Numbered from the stretch's first letter, positions 55,054 through 64,000 are shown. The stretch is DNA of 64,000 bases from Bacteroides propionicifaciens DSM 19291 = JCM 14649 (GCF_000375405.1 NZ_AQWS01000002.1:62001-126000), one strand, 5' to 3'. Numbers and translations are program-made. The notes: generated from the letters alone by a model not told the origin.

Positions 55054-56097
55054 ATGAAGCTATTTGTATTTCCAGGAAATATCGAAGATGATATTTTAGC
55101 AATTGGAGCACAACAGTTGCCTTATATGCGTACTCCATTCTTTTCTCAAATTGTAAAGGAATCGCAAGAGATGATATTAAGTTTGATGGGTTGCCCCAAA
55201 GGACGAGCAATTTTTCTGACAGCTTCAGGAACAGGCGCTATGGATGCCGTAGTGGCCAATTACGTTTCGACCAAAAGTAAAGCTTTTATTATTGTAGGAG
55301 GTTCTTTCGGCAAAAGATGGGAAGACCTCTGTACCTACTATAATTTGCCACATGTTGTAAGCAATGTAGAGTTTGGTAAAGATTTAGATTATATAAAACT
55401 CGAAGAAAATCTCTCTCGAGAGAAGCCTGAGGTGCTTCTTTGTCAACAGCACGAAACCTCTTCGGGTCAGTGTTTTGATGTGAAGCGTATCGGTGATCTT
55501 TGCAAAAAGTACAATATCTCTTTGGTTGTTGATGTTATTAGCTCTTTCTTAGCTGATCCATTGAGTATGGATGAATTTGGAATTGACATCTGCATCACAA
55601 GTAGTCAGAAAGGTTTGAATATTCTTCCTGGCATCTCAGTGATTGCTTTGTCTGAAAGGCTAATTAATTATCCATTTACTAGTACCAATTACTATTTTGA
55701 CTTTAAAGAAAACCTAAAGAACCTCACTCGAGGCCAAACCCCATACAGTCCTGCAACTAGTCTGTTCCTTCAGATGCATGAGCGCTTAGTGAGAATGTCC
55801 AAAGAGGGACTCGATAATATTATAGCTTCTGTCCGTGATAAAGCTTTATTATTTAGAGAATTGTGTCAACAGAATGGGTGGTCATCCTTAGCAGAAAATC
55901 CATCAAATTGTATTACAGGATTTTTCTTACCTAAAAATGGTGATGTCTTGTTCTCAAAACTAATGGATAGTGGATTTACAATTATGCCGGGAGGTGTTCC
56001 AAATTATTTTAGAGTTTCGCACTTAGGTGTTCAATCTAAAGAGGATTTGATGAGTTTAGCTCAAGCAATTATGGCGATTGAAAACGGAGAAAAATGA
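55054..56097 (+). CDS. class V pyridoxal-phosphate aminotransferase
   Basis: 347 residues. Fold type I with N-terminal SGTGAMDAVVANYV, DVISSFLADPL (PLP Asp), and PLP lysine in TSSQKGLN (Lys186). Close in pattern to AEP/serine-glyoxylate aminotransferases (AGXT group). In this operon it could aminate a keto-phosphate to give an amino-alditol phosphate for CDP activation. The ATGA overlap with the next gene shows translational coupling. Confidence 0.85.
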   Translation: MKLFVFPGNIEDDILAIGAQQLPYMRTPFFSQIVKESQEMILSLMGCPKGRAIFLTASGTGAMDAVVANYVSTKSKAFIIVGGSFGKRWEDLCTYYNLPHVVSNVEFGKDLDYIKLEENLSREKPEVLLCQQHETSSGQCFDVKRIGDLCKKYNISLVVDVISSFLADPLSMDEFGIDICITSSQKGLNILPGISVIALSERLINYPFTSTNYYFDFKENLKNLTRGQTPYSPATSLFLQMHERLVRMSKEGLDNIIASVRDKALLFRELCQQNGWSSLAENPSNCITGFFLPKNGDVLFSKLMDSGFTIMPGGVPNYFRVSHLGVQSKEDLMSLAQAIMAIENGEK

Positions 56098-56603
56098 TAA
56101 ACATGGAAAATAAAAAAGTTAGAGTTTTTACATCTGGTAGCTTCGATTTATTTCATATCGGACATCTCAATATCTTGGAGAAATCGGCTGCTTTGGGCGA
56201 TGAGTTAATTGTTGGTGTTAGTACCGATGAGCTTATTGAAGAATACAAGGGCATGAAGCCTATTATTCCTTTTGACCAAAGATTCCGAATTATTCAGAAC
56301 ATCAAATGTGTAACCAAAGTAGTAAAACAGGTCAAGCTTACCGAGATTGCTCAGCTTGAACATGAACAAATAGATGTTGTTACTATCGGAGACGATTGGA
56401 AAGATAAATATTTAGAAGGATTGGACTGGATGAAACTTCAGCCAGGTAAAGAGGTGGTTTATTTCCCCTATACCGAAGGAATCAGTACAACGACTATTAA
56501 AAAGAAAATTCTAGAGAGTGCTTCACAGATTATCACTGCTGCTTTACAAAGAGAAGAAGAGCAAGATAAAAACTGGAAAGAAGACTCACCAAAGAACGAT
56601 TAA
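56094..56603 (+). CDS. TagD-like cytidylyltransferase
   Basis: 169 residues. Nucleotidyltransferase motif GSFDLFHIGHLNILEKSA (HIGH at 21-24), then EGISTTTIKKKI. The family activates glycerol-3-phosphate, ribitol-phosphate or other phosphates with CTP. An internal ATG at 56103 is an alternative start. The C-terminus (about 145-169) is a charged tail beyond the family core. With the TagF-like and aminotransferase genes it forms a donor-and-transfer set. Confidence 0.87.
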   Translation: MINMENKKVRVFTSGSFDLFHIGHLNILEKSAALGDELIVGVSTDELIEEYKGMKPIIPFDQRFRIIQNIKCVTKVVKQVKLTEIAQLEHEQIDVVTIGDDWKDKYLEGLDWMKLQPGKEVVYFPYTEGISTTTIKKKILESASQIITAALQREEEQDKNWKEDSPKND

Positions 56604-56618
56604 ACTAATTACTTACTT

Positions 56619-58454
56619 ATGAAAGAATTCCTGAGGATTTTAAGAAGGTTTGTGCCTCCTTATAAATCGTATGTGATATGGGCATCGGTTCTTAACCTTT
56701 TGTCAGCGGTGCTTAATATTTTTTCATTCTCCTTAATAGCACCTATTTTATCGATTTTGTTTGAAGCAGAGAAAGCTGTATACACCTTTATTCCTTGGGG
56801 AACTGAAGGCGTTAGCGTGAAAGACTTAATCTATAATAATGCTTACTATTATGTAACCGATCTGATTAATACTTATGGAGCATCATCTACACTGATGATC
56901 TTGGGTATGTTTTTGGCGGTGATGACACTGTTTAAGACTTCGTGTTACTTTGCCTCTTCGGCAGTCATGATTCCTTTGCGAACAGGTATTGTACGTGATA
57001 TTCGTGTTAGTCTTTATAATAAAGTCTTAGCACTGCCTATAGGATTCTTTTCGGAAGAACGTAAGGGTGATATTATCACTCGTATGAGTGGTGATGTATC
57101 GGAGGTTGAAAACTCTGTAACAAGTTCCCTCGATATGCTACTGAAGAACCCTATTCTTATTGTAGTATATTTTTCGACTCTACTCTTTATTAGCTGGGAG
57201 CTTACTTTGTTTACTATAGTTGTACTTCCTTTTATGGGCTGGTTAATGGGCATAATTGGCCGAAAACTCAAGAGGCAATCTCTCGATGCTCAAGAGAAAT
57301 GGAGCAACTCCATGTCTCAGATGGAAGAAACTTTGGGTGGACTTCGTATTATTAAGGCATTTGTTGCTGAAGGTAAAATGTCGAAGCGCTTCCTAGACTC
57401 TAGCAACGACTATAGAAATGCTATCAACCGTGTAGCTATTCGTCAGTCTTTGGCACATCCTGTTAGTGAGTTCCTAGGGACAATTCTAATTGTAGTTGTG
57501 CTTTGGTTTGGTGGTACTTTGATTTTGAGTAACCACTCTTCGATTAGTGCTCCTTCTTTCATGGTCTATATTGCCATGTTATATAGTTTGATAAATCCCT
57601 TGAAAGAGTTCTCTAAAGCGGGATATAGTATCCCAAAAGGGCTAGCTTCTATGGAGCGTATCGACAAGATACTTCTTGCTGAGAGCTCAATTGTAGAGAA
57701 GGAGAATGCGGAGTCTTTGACCGATTTTAATCAAAAAATTGACTTCAAGAACGTATTCTTTAGCTATGACGGTACGCGTGACGTCCTTAAAGATATTGAG
57801 CTGACCGTTAAGAAAGGGCAGACCATAGCCCTAGTTGGTCAGTCAGGGTCGGGTAAGTCGACATTAGTTGATCTATTGCCTCGTTATCATGATGTAACCA
57901 AGGGAGCAATTTGCATAGATGATAAGGATGTGCGTGATCTGAAGATTCACGACCTACGTTCACTTATCGGTAATGTAAACCAAGATGCAATCTTGTTTAA
58001 TGATACGTTCTTTAATAATATTGCTTTTGGTGTAGAAAGCGCTACAATGGAACAAGTCATTGAAGCGGCAAAAATAGCCAATGCACACGAGTTTATTATC
58101 GAAACCGAAGGTGGTTATGAATCGAATATTGGTGACCGTGGTAGCAAACTTTCGGGCGGACAGCGTCAACGTATTAGTATTGCTCGTGCTATACTTAAGA
58201 ACCCGCCAATTCTTATTCTGGATGAGGCTACCTCAGCTCTTGATACCGAATCGGAGCGCTCTGTTCAAGAAGCTCTTGAGCACCTGATGAAATCAAGAAC
58301 AACGATCGCCATCGCTCACCGCTTATCGACCATTAAGAATGCCGATGAGATTTGTGTCCTTTATGAGGGTGTAATTGTGGAGCGTGGTAAACATGATCAG
58401 CTTATTGCGAAGAACGGATACTACAAGCGTCTACACGATATGCAGAGCTTATAG
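56619..58454 (+). CDS. MsbA-like ABC exporter (fused permease-ATPase)
   Basis: 611 residues: six membrane segments (about 1-330), then ATPase with Walker A GQSGSGKST, signature LSGGQRQRI, Walker B LILDEATSALD, and His-loop AHRLST. It resembles MsbA/lipid-linked exporters. At the end of the LPS-core operon it may flip the finished core or lipid A. It ends 1 base before the RNase H stop on the other strand. Confidence 0.88.
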   Translation: MKEFLRILRRFVPPYKSYVIWASVLNLLSAVLNIFSFSLIAPILSILFEAEKAVYTFIPWGTEGVSVKDLIYNNAYYYVTDLINTYGASSTLMILGMFLAVMTLFKTSCYFASSAVMIPLRTGIVRDIRVSLYNKVLALPIGFFSEERKGDIITRMSGDVSEVENSVTSSLDMLLKNPILIVVYFSTLLFISWELTLFTIVVLPFMGWLMGIIGRKLKRQSLDAQEKWSNSMSQMEETLGGLRIIKAFVAEGKMSKRFLDSSNDYRNAINRVAIRQSLAHPVSEFLGTILIVVVLWFGGTLILSNHSSISAPSFMVYIAMLYSLINPLKEFSKAGYSIPKGLASMERIDKILLAESSIVEKENAESLTDFNQKIDFKNVFFSYDGTRDVLKDIELTVKKGQTIALVGQSGSGKSTLVDLLPRYHDVTKGAICIDDKDVRDLKIHDLRSLIGNVNQDAILFNDTFFNNIAFGVESATMEQVIEAAKIANAHEFIIETEGGYESNIGDRGSKLSGGQRQRISIARAILKNPPILILDEATSALDTESERSVQEALEHLMKSRTTIAIAHRLSTIKNADEICVLYEGVIVERGKHDQLIAKNGYYKRLHDMQSL

Positions 58455-58455
58455 G

Positions 58456-59103
58456 TTACTTTCTGCCAAAATCGGCAGGAATTTCACCCCAATCTCTTGT
58501 TTCCCACTTGTAGATGGGGGTGGTATATGAATTAGATTGCAGCCACTTTTCAGCCCTTTCAATAAGGTCATGAACGGTGGCTGTTTTGTTGTTTCTCTCT
58601 AGCTTAGTCTTGCACTTCTTATTCTTAATCCAGAGTATTGCATTTCGACTGTCACTATAGATTGGCATATCCCATCCTTGCTGTTTTAAAAATGCCAAGC
58701 CATGAACTAGGGCTAGGAATTCTCCAATATTATTAGTTCCTTGCGTGGGTCCGTAATGAAACAGTTGTTGACCAGTTGCCGTATAGACTCCACGATACTC
58801 CATGGGGCCAGGATTGCCGCTGCACGCTGCATCAACACAAAGGCTATTTGGTAATACTTCTGGAGGTAATGTGGCAAGTGATTTTTCAGTGGTGTTACTC
58901 TCTTTTGTTGGCTTCTTGGTACTAAAGTATAGGTGAGCTGAAGAGTTATAAGCATTCTCAGCCTCATTTCTTGATGGAAATGATTTATATATTGCCCCTT
59001 CATAACCTTTAGTTTGAAGTTGACATTCGGTCCATGAATCGTATATACCGGGGTTTACTCCCTTCCATACCACGTAGTATTTTGGCGCTTTTTTCTTTGA
59101 CAT
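58456..59103 (-). CDS. ribonuclease H with viroplasmin domain
   Basis: 215 residues. N-terminal caulimovirus viroplasmin-like domain (YYVVWKGVNPGIYDSWTECQLQTKGYEGAIYKSF, 9-43) that binds RNA/DNA hybrid, then the RNase H fold with acidic residues in VDAACSGNP, NNIGEFLAL and YSDSRNAILW. It degrades RNA in hybrids. Tail-to-tail with the ABC exporter, so no terminator fits between. Confidence 0.9.
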   Translation of the reverse strand: MSKKKAPKYYVVWKGVNPGIYDSWTECQLQTKGYEGAIYKSFPSRNEAENAYNSSAHLYFSTKKPTKESNTTEKSLATLPPEVLPNSLCVDAACSGNPGPMEYRGVYTATGQQLFHYGPTQGTNNIGEFLALVHGLAFLKQQGWDMPIYSDSRNAILWIKNKKCKTKLERNNKTATVHDLIERAEKWLQSNSYTTPIYKWETRDWGEIPADFGRK

Positions 59104-59215
59104 GTTTCTTATTTGCTGATAAAGTTACAACTATCTCTTAACAAGATAAAATGCGTCTGTTGAATTCTCTTGAAATATAAACTAAAGAACTAGATATCAG
59201 AAATCAAAATCTTCT

Positions 59216-59223
59216 TAACTTTG
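59216..59223 (+). promoter_or_regulatory. Bacteroidota -7 element for aroK
   Basis: TAACTTTG, 23 bases before the aroK ATG. Confidence 0.55.
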
Positions 59224-59246
59224 TTTCTTAAATGTAAAGACAAGCC

Positions 59247-59792
59247 ATGCGAAGAATATTTTTAATAGGATATATGGGGGCAGGTAAAACTACTTTGGGA
59301 GCTCCTTTAGCAGAAGCTTTGAATTTAAGTTTTATAGATTTGGATAAGTTTATTGAGCAGCGCTATCATAAGACTGTCAATGAGTTGTTCGATAAATATG
59401 GCGAATCCGCTTTTCGTGAAATAGAACGCAAGGTTCTTCATGAGGTTGCAACATTCGAAGATGTTATTATATCAACAGGAGGAGGTACTCCTTGTTTTTA
59501 CGACAACATGAAGTTTATGCAAGAGCGCGGACTTACAATTTATCTTGAAGTTGAGACAGCTATATTGTTTCAGCGCCTTAAGTTAGGAAAGCATAAACGT
59601 CCTAAACTCAAAAATAAAACTGATGAAGAGTTGTTGGAGGTTATTGAAAACGGCTTGGTTCTTCGTCTTAAGCATTATCTTCAAAGCGATATTCACTTTA
59701 AAGCCGATACACTCCATAGTGTTGCAGAAATTGCCCAGACAACAGCTGAGTTGGTTAAGCATATTCGACAAAAAAAGGCGGACTCAATCTAA
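59247..59792 (+). CDS. aroK: shikimate kinase
   Basis: 181 residues. Walker A GYMGAGKTT, shikimate-binding DLDKFIE and GESAFREIE, and STGGGTP. Converts shikimate to its 3-phosphate for aromatic amino acids. Single gene; the 250 bases downstream hold no gene, only the speA promoter. Confidence 0.95.
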   Translation: MRRIFLIGYMGAGKTTLGAPLAEALNLSFIDLDKFIEQRYHKTVNELFDKYGESAFREIERKVLHEVATFEDVIISTGGGTPCFYDNMKFMQERGLTIYLEVETAILFQRLKLGKHKRPKLKNKTDEELLEVIENGLVLRLKHYLQSDIHFKADTLHSVAEIAQTTAELVKHIRQKKADSI

Positions 59793-59966
59793 TTTATATA
59801 TTGCTAATATTCATGCATTTAAGTTTTGTGGTGTTTTTCTGATTAATTGCCTTACAAGTCAAGTTATCACGCGGTTATCTGCAAAAAGAAAGTATTTTGA
59901 ACTATATGTGATTTCCCTTGTTTGGTTAGTACAAATAGTTTAACTTTTATTTGTATCAATAAGAGG

Positions 59967-59996
59967 TTGTTTAGTCTAGATTAATATCTATTTTTG
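59967..59996 (+). promoter_or_regulatory. promoter of speA
   Basis: TTG (59967-59969), 19-base spacer, TATTTTTG (59989-59996): complete Bacteroidota -33/-7 pair, 46 bases before speA. Confidence 0.65.
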
Positions 59997-60042
59997 CGAC
60001 CCAAATTGTTTACTTATTTAATTTTAATAAGGTTTTGTAAAT

Positions 60043-61944
60043 ATGAGAAAATGGAAAATTGAAGATTCTGAGGAGTTGTATAATATCACTGGTTGGGGCA
60101 ACCCTTATTTTCGTGTAAACGAGAAAGGTAATGTAGAGGTGGCACCACGTGAAAACAATGCTGCTGTTGATTTGAGAGAGTTGATAGATGAAATGCAGCT
60201 GAAAGATATTTCGACTCCTTTGTTGGTCCGCTTTCCTGATATTTTGGATCACCGTATTGAGAGTATTGCTCAAAGTTTTGAAAAAGCTTCACAAGAGTAC
60301 GACTATAAAGCTCAAAACTTTATTATATATCCGATCAAGGTAAACCAAATGCAACCGGTGGTAAGTGAGATTATCAGTCATGGTAAGAAGTTTAACTTGG
60401 GTCTCGAAGCAGGATCTAAGCCTGAATTGCATGCGGTTATTGCTATCAATACAGATGCTGACTCTTTGATTATCTGTAACGGATACAAAGATGAAAGCTA
60501 TATTGAGTTAGCACTTCTTGCTCAGAAGATGGGTAAGAGAATATTCCTAGTGGTTGAAAAGCTTAATGAGCTTAAACTAATTGCTAAGATTGCTAAGAAA
60601 CTTAATGTGCGTCCTAATATTGGAATTCGCATTAAGCTAGCATCTTCGGGTAGTGGTAAATGGGAAGATTCTGGTGGTGATGCAAGTAAGTTTGGATTGA
60701 CATCAAGTGAGCTTCTTGAGGCACTTGATTATCTAGAGCGTAAAGAGCTTCAAGATTGCTTGAAACTGATTCACTTCCACATTGGAAGCCAAGTGACCAA
60801 AATTCGTCGCATTAAAACTGCGTTGCGTGAAGCTTCACAGTTCTACGTTCAACTTCATAAGTTGGGCTTTAATATTGAATTCGTTGATGTTGGTGGTGGT
60901 CTAGGCGTTGATTATGATGGTACACGTTCGGCTACAACTGGTAGTAGCATCAACTATACACTTCAGGAATATGTAAACGACTCTATCTTCTCGTTAGTAG
61001 ATGCTAGTGATAAGAACGGGTTACCACACCCTAATATCATTACTGAGAGTGGGCGTGCACTTACTGCACATCACTCTGTACTGATTTTTGAGGTTTTAGA
61101 AACAGGAACTCTACCCGAGTGGGAAGATGACATGAAGGTAACTGAAGACGAACATGAACTTGTTCGTGAACTTTATGATATTTGGGATTCTCTTAACCAA
61201 AACTCTATGCTGGAGTCTTGGCACGATGCCCAACATATTCGTGAAGAGGGTCTTGACTTATTTAGTCACGGAATAGTTGATTTGAAAACCAGAGCACAGA
61301 TTGAACGCTTATATTGGAGCATCACTCGTGAGATTCAGCAGATTTCTTCTGGTCTTAAGCATATACCCGAAGAGCTTTCTGGTTTATCAAAATTGCTTGC
61401 AGATAAATATTTCTGTAACTTCTCACTATTTCAGTCTTTACCAGATTCTTGGGCTATTGACCAAATATTCCCTATATTACCAATCCAACGCTTGGATGAA
61501 AAGCCTTCACGTCTGGCGACTCTTCAAGATGTTACTTGCGATTCGGATGGTAAAATAGCCAACTTTATATCCTCACGTGGTGTATCGCATCATTTGCCAG
61601 TACATCCTGTCAAGACTAATAAAGAATCATACTATATTGGTGTGTTCTTAGTGGGAGCTTATCAAGAGATATTGGGTGATTTGCACAACTTGTTTGGGGA
61701 TACCAATGTTGTTCATGTTTCTGTAAATGAGAAAACCCATGTTATTGACCAGATTATTGATGGTGAAACTGTAGCAGAAGTCTTGGAGTATGTTGAGTAT
61801 AACCCTAAGAAACTTGTTCGTTCATTAGAGATTTGGGTAGCTAAGTCTGTTAAGGCAGGCAAGATATCACTCGAAGAAGGTAAAGAGTTTTTGGCTAATT
61901 ACCGCTCTGGGCTATATGGATATACCTATTTAGAGCAAGATTAA
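60043..61944 (+). CDS. speA: biosynthetic arginine decarboxylase
   Basis: 633 residues. Alanine-racemase-like barrel with PLP lysine in FIIYPIKVNQMQPV and the HFHIGSQV motif (about 243-251), then VDVGGGLGVDYDG, and a large C-terminal half including a helical insert. Makes agmatine from arginine, the first step of polyamine synthesis by this route. Transcribed alone and ended by a strong hairpin. Confidence 0.96.
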   Translation: MRKWKIEDSEELYNITGWGNPYFRVNEKGNVEVAPRENNAAVDLRELIDEMQLKDISTPLLVRFPDILDHRIESIAQSFEKASQEYDYKAQNFIIYPIKVNQMQPVVSEIISHGKKFNLGLEAGSKPELHAVIAINTDADSLIICNGYKDESYIELALLAQKMGKRIFLVVEKLNELKLIAKIAKKLNVRPNIGIRIKLASSGSGKWEDSGGDASKFGLTSSELLEALDYLERKELQDCLKLIHFHIGSQVTKIRRIKTALREASQFYVQLHKLGFNIEFVDVGGGLGVDYDGTRSATTGSSINYTLQEYVNDSIFSLVDASDKNGLPHPNIITESGRALTAHHSVLIFEVLETGTLPEWEDDMKVTEDEHELVRELYDIWDSLNQNSMLESWHDAQHIREEGLDLFSHGIVDLKTRAQIERLYWSITREIQQISSGLKHIPEELSGLSKLLADKYFCNFSLFQSLPDSWAIDQIFPILPIQRLDEKPSRLATLQDVTCDSDGKIANFISSRGVSHHLPVHPVKTNKESYYIGVFLVGAYQEILGDLHNLFGDTNVVHVSVNEKTHVIDQIIDGETVAEVLEYVEYNPKKLVRSLEIWVAKSVKAGKISLEEGKEFLANYRSGLYGYTYLEQD

Positions 61945-61971
61945 TTGAGTTTTAAATAATAATATTATAAT

Positions 61972-62016
61972 TAGCCTATCTGTAAGTTCTTGCTTACAGA
62001 TAGGCTATGTTTTTAT
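61972..62016 (+). terminator. intrinsic terminator between speA and argB
   Basis: 15-bp perfect stem TAGCCTATCTGTAAG (61972-61986 with 61993-62007) and a T run, 10 bases before argB, so argB is probably transcribed separately or by read-through. Confidence 0.85.
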
Positions 62017-62026
62017 TACTGAATTT

Positions 62027-62803
62027 ATGAAAGAGCAATTAACAATAGTAAAAGTTGGAGGTAAGATCGTTGAAGATCCTACGGCATTGGCAGACTTTAT
62101 CCAACAATTCAAGCAAGTTCCCATCCCTAAGGTTTTGGTGCATGGTGGCGGACGTTCGGCCACGCAAATGGCAAATAAGTTGGGTCTTAAAACAGTTATG
62201 GTTGATGGACGGAGAGTAACAGATGAGGCTATGCTTCAGGTTGTCACTATGGTTTATGGAGGTATGGTTAACAAAAATATTGTTGCTCAACTTCAAGGCC
62301 AGGGGATTTCGGCTATTGGACTTACGGGTGCAGATGCTAACTTGATACGTTCGCACAAGAGAGAGGTTAAAGACGTTGATTATGGCTTTGTTGGTGATGT
62401 CGATCAGATTAATAGTTTATTTTTGAGTCAGCTTCTTTATAGTAAGTTAGTTCCTATTATAGCACCTTTGACACACGATGGTAAAGGTTCACTACTCAAT
62501 ACTAATGCTGATACTATTGCCGCTGCTTGTGCCACAGGCATGGCTGAACTCTTTGATGTGAAGCTTATCTATTGCTTCGAGAAAAAAGGTGTACTTAGCA
62601 ACCCTTCTGATGACGATAGTGTTATACCTATTATTAATCCAACACTTTTTGAGGAGCATGTTGCCAATGGTGTAATTGAAGGAGGTATGATTCCCAAGCT
62701 TGAAAATGCTTTTGAATCTCTAAAAAAAGGTGTACAGGAAGTTGTTATTACCTCTGCTGAGCATCTAGGAGCTTCGGGTGGAACCTCAATTTCATTGGAC
62801 TAA
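62027..62803 (+). CDS. argB: acetylglutamate kinase (or succinylglutamate kinase)
   Basis: 258 residues with amino-acid-kinase motifs: VKVGGKIVED, VHGGGRSATQ, GRRVTDEAML, GLTGADANLI, and VIEGGMIPKL. Catalyses the phosphorylation step of arginine synthesis. Bacteroides use succinylated instead of acetylated intermediates in this pathway, and the kinase here may do the same. Downstream of speA by 82 bases, but with a terminator between. Next gene begins 11 bases after it. Confidence 0.93.
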   Translation: MKEQLTIVKVGGKIVEDPTALADFIQQFKQVPIPKVLVHGGGRSATQMANKLGLKTVMVDGRRVTDEAMLQVVTMVYGGMVNKNIVAQLQGQGISAIGLTGADANLIRSHKREVKDVDYGFVGDVDQINSLFLSQLLYSKLVPIIAPLTHDGKGSLLNTNADTIAAACATGMAELFDVKLIYCFEKKGVLSNPSDDDSVIPIINPTLFEEHVANGVIEGGMIPKLENAFESLKKGVQEVVITSAEHLGASGGTSISLD

Positions 62804-62814
62804 GATTTTAGTTT

Positions 62815-63534
62815 ATGCCTAACTCTAAAGATCAATCCTTGTTTGTGGAGGGCCTAGGTCAAATTCGTGTTCGATATAACTCCCGTGCTAAGCGGTTTGT
62901 ATTTCGAGTTAAGGACAATGAGTTGGTCATGACCGCTCCACGATATTCCACTACTCGGGAGCAGCTAAAAGCGATCGATACGATGTTTAATGAGCTACAA
63001 AGCTTGTTGGATCGCAGTGCTGAACCCTTAATTGATCTGAATTACAAAATAGACACTACTTACTTTAAGCTTCAAATTAAGCAAGGAACCGGAAAGCAGT
63101 TCTTAGCTCAATCGGAGTTGGGTAGTATGGTAATTGCAGCTCCAGCAGAGGTTGATTTTGAGAATAAGGATCTGCAAGAGTGGCTGAAGAAGGTTATTAT
63201 TGAGGCTCTTCGTCGTAATGCTAAAATAATCCTTCCGCCAAGGCTGTATATGTTGGCAAAAAGAAATAATATTACCTACGATCGTGTGCGAATTAATACC
63301 AGTAAAGGTCGATGGGGAAGTTGTTCTCAGAAAAAGAGTATCAACCTGTCAGCCTATTTAGTTCTTCTTCCCGAACACCTTATTGATTATGTTCTATTAC
63401 ATGAGTTGGCTCATATTGATCATATGGATCACAGTGAGCATTTCTGGAACAGACTTGATCTGCTGACTAATAATCAGGCTCTTGAACTTAACGCTGAGCT
63501 TAAAAAATATAAAACCTCGCTTTTTAATCTATAA
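62815..63534 (+). CDS. YgjP-type metallopeptidase (M48/DUF45)
   Basis: 239 residues. Zinc motif LHELAHIDHMDHSEHFW (HExxH then H) preceded by KGRWGSCSQKKSINLSAYLVL, the YgjP/WLM signature. Members are annotated as metal-dependent hydrolases; the true substrate is not agreed. It overlaps the next gene by 11 bases on the other strand. Confidence 0.9.
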   Translation: MPNSKDQSLFVEGLGQIRVRYNSRAKRFVFRVKDNELVMTAPRYSTTREQLKAIDTMFNELQSLLDRSAEPLIDLNYKIDTTYFKLQIKQGTGKQFLAQSELGSMVIAAPAEVDFENKDLQEWLKKVIIEALRRNAKIILPPRLYMLAKRNNITYDRVRINTSKGRWGSCSQKKSINLSAYLVLLPEHLIDYVLLHELAHIDHMDHSEHFWNRLDLLTNNQALELNAELKKYKTSLFNL

Positions 63535-63919
63535 TTAGATGTGTTTTCTCTCCTTCTTTCTTAAAGTTATAAGTTCCTCCCTTTTCGCTGAGATTAAAAA
63601 TTGAAATATCATGAGTTTGGGTATCAACAAATATAAGAGCACCTTGCTCAGCAAACTGTTTGATTGATAAAGTATAAGGCTCAGTAGGAATAGCACCTTC
63701 AAAAATAACACTATCGTTGAGGTGAAGTTCAATTGGCTCTTTCCCAAACCCCTCAACAAGAGTTATCTCATATATCCCCTCGAAAGAATTTTCTTGTTTG
63801 CTTTGTGTGCGCAAACTCATATACACAAAAAGAACAGTAATGAAAATCACAGCAAAAGCTAAAATTCCGTTACCTACCATAAATTGTTTGTTAATATTAA
63901 GATGCTTCGATTTCTTCAT
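63524..63919 (-). CDS. membrane-anchored protein of unknown function
   Basis: 131 residues. One N-terminal membrane segment (about 17-35, NGILAFAVIFITVLFVYM), then a short polar stretch and a beta-rich domain (about 45-131). No recognised family. Convergent with and slightly overlapping the metallopeptidase. A TACTTTTG promoter lies 20 bases upstream. Probably a conserved envelope protein of the order. Confidence 0.7.
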   Translation of the reverse strand: MKKSKHLNINKQFMVGNGILAFAVIFITVLFVYMSLRTQSKQENSFEGIYEITLVEGFGKEPIELHLNDSVIFEGAIPTEPYTLSIKQFAEQGALIFVDTQTHDISIFNLSEKGGTYNFKKEGEKTHLIID

Positions 63920-63938
63920 ATTTATTGAGGTTTTAGTG

Positions 63939-63946
63939 CAAAAGTA
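63939..63946 (-). promoter_or_regulatory. Bacteroidota -7 element for the last gene
   Basis: TACTTTTG on the minus strand, matching TAnnTTTG. Confidence 0.55.
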
Positions 63947-64000
63947 GTTGAAATCGCTTAATATTTTGACTTACTTAGTCAAGATTAATATAAATGGTTG

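Noticed and set aside
59793-59943. Open frame running from inside aroK into the speA leader
   Set aside because: It is in another frame from aroK, has no family resemblance and lies partly inside a known gene.
1-64000. tRNA, rRNA, CRISPR arrays or prophage genes
   Set aside because: No tRNA-like fold, direct-repeat array or phage gene was seen in any intergenic stretch.

Overview
The window looks like a stretch of chromosome from a member of the order Bacteroidales (phylum Bacteroidota). The evidence is: a SusE/F-like lipoprotein between glycoside hydrolases; families concentrated in this phylum (DUF2851, DUF4254, DUF2723, WbqC, DUF389, EpsC-type serine acetyltransferase, single-domain arabinose-5-phosphate isomerase, a signal-peptidase pair beside dapB); and the Bacteroidota -7 promoter motif TAnnTTTG, often as TATCTTTG, in front of many genes. 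The genus cannot be fixed from the sequence alone. Most of the window is ordinary conserved chromosome; accessory pieces are few.

Layout. 1-7057: end of a polysaccharide utilisation locus: partial GH30 glycosidase, surface glycan-binding lipoprotein, two secreted GH3 beta-glucosidases, closed by a strong terminator. 7123-8791: a degenerate IS3-type transposase remnant next to a 1.5-kb IS3-family element with inverted repeats, a TAA target duplication, an A7 slippery site joining OrfA and OrfB, and a frameshifted OrfB C-terminus. 8985-12987: ruvB, a Wzx-like flippase and a DUF389 membrane protein. 13007-19176: EamA transporter, HD hydrolase, DEAD-box RNA helicase, a lipoprotein phosphatase with an altered active site, an arabinose-5-phosphate isomerase-like SIS protein and a LOG-family hydrolase. 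19279-27372: M16 peptidase, WbqC, two signal-peptidase paralogues (one lacking both catalytic residues), dapB, DUF2851, queG and a NodB deacetylase. 27438-40505: DUF2723/TMEM260-like membrane protein, znuC-znuA without a permease, mnmD, YqaA, a membrane protein, purD, dipeptidyl peptidase IV, an rRNA methyltransferase and serine acetyltransferase, the last divergent from cysK. 41791-45821: a lone DUF2971-type gene, a PNPOx/Nim-like flavoprotein and RNase R. 46165-49053: an overlapping CDF transporter-SDR-PAP2 operon, possibly for sphingolipid or lipid head-group synthesis. 49160-51436: typA/bipA and rpsO. 51453-58454: an operon DUF4254-GT9-LPS kinase-TagF-like-class V aminotransferase-TagD-like-MsbA-like, read here as synthesis and attachment of a CDP-activated alditol or amino-alditol phosphate on the LPS core. 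58456-63919: RNase H, aroK, speA, argB, a YgjP-type metallopeptidase and a small membrane-anchored protein.

The most interesting signals are the envelope operon at 51.5-58.5 kb, the SDR-PAP2 pair, the DUF2971-type gene, two enzyme families that have lost catalytic residues (signal peptidase, tyrosine phosphatase), and a structured intergenic repeat found at 25.8 and 46.0 kb. No tRNA, rRNA or CRISPR array was seen.
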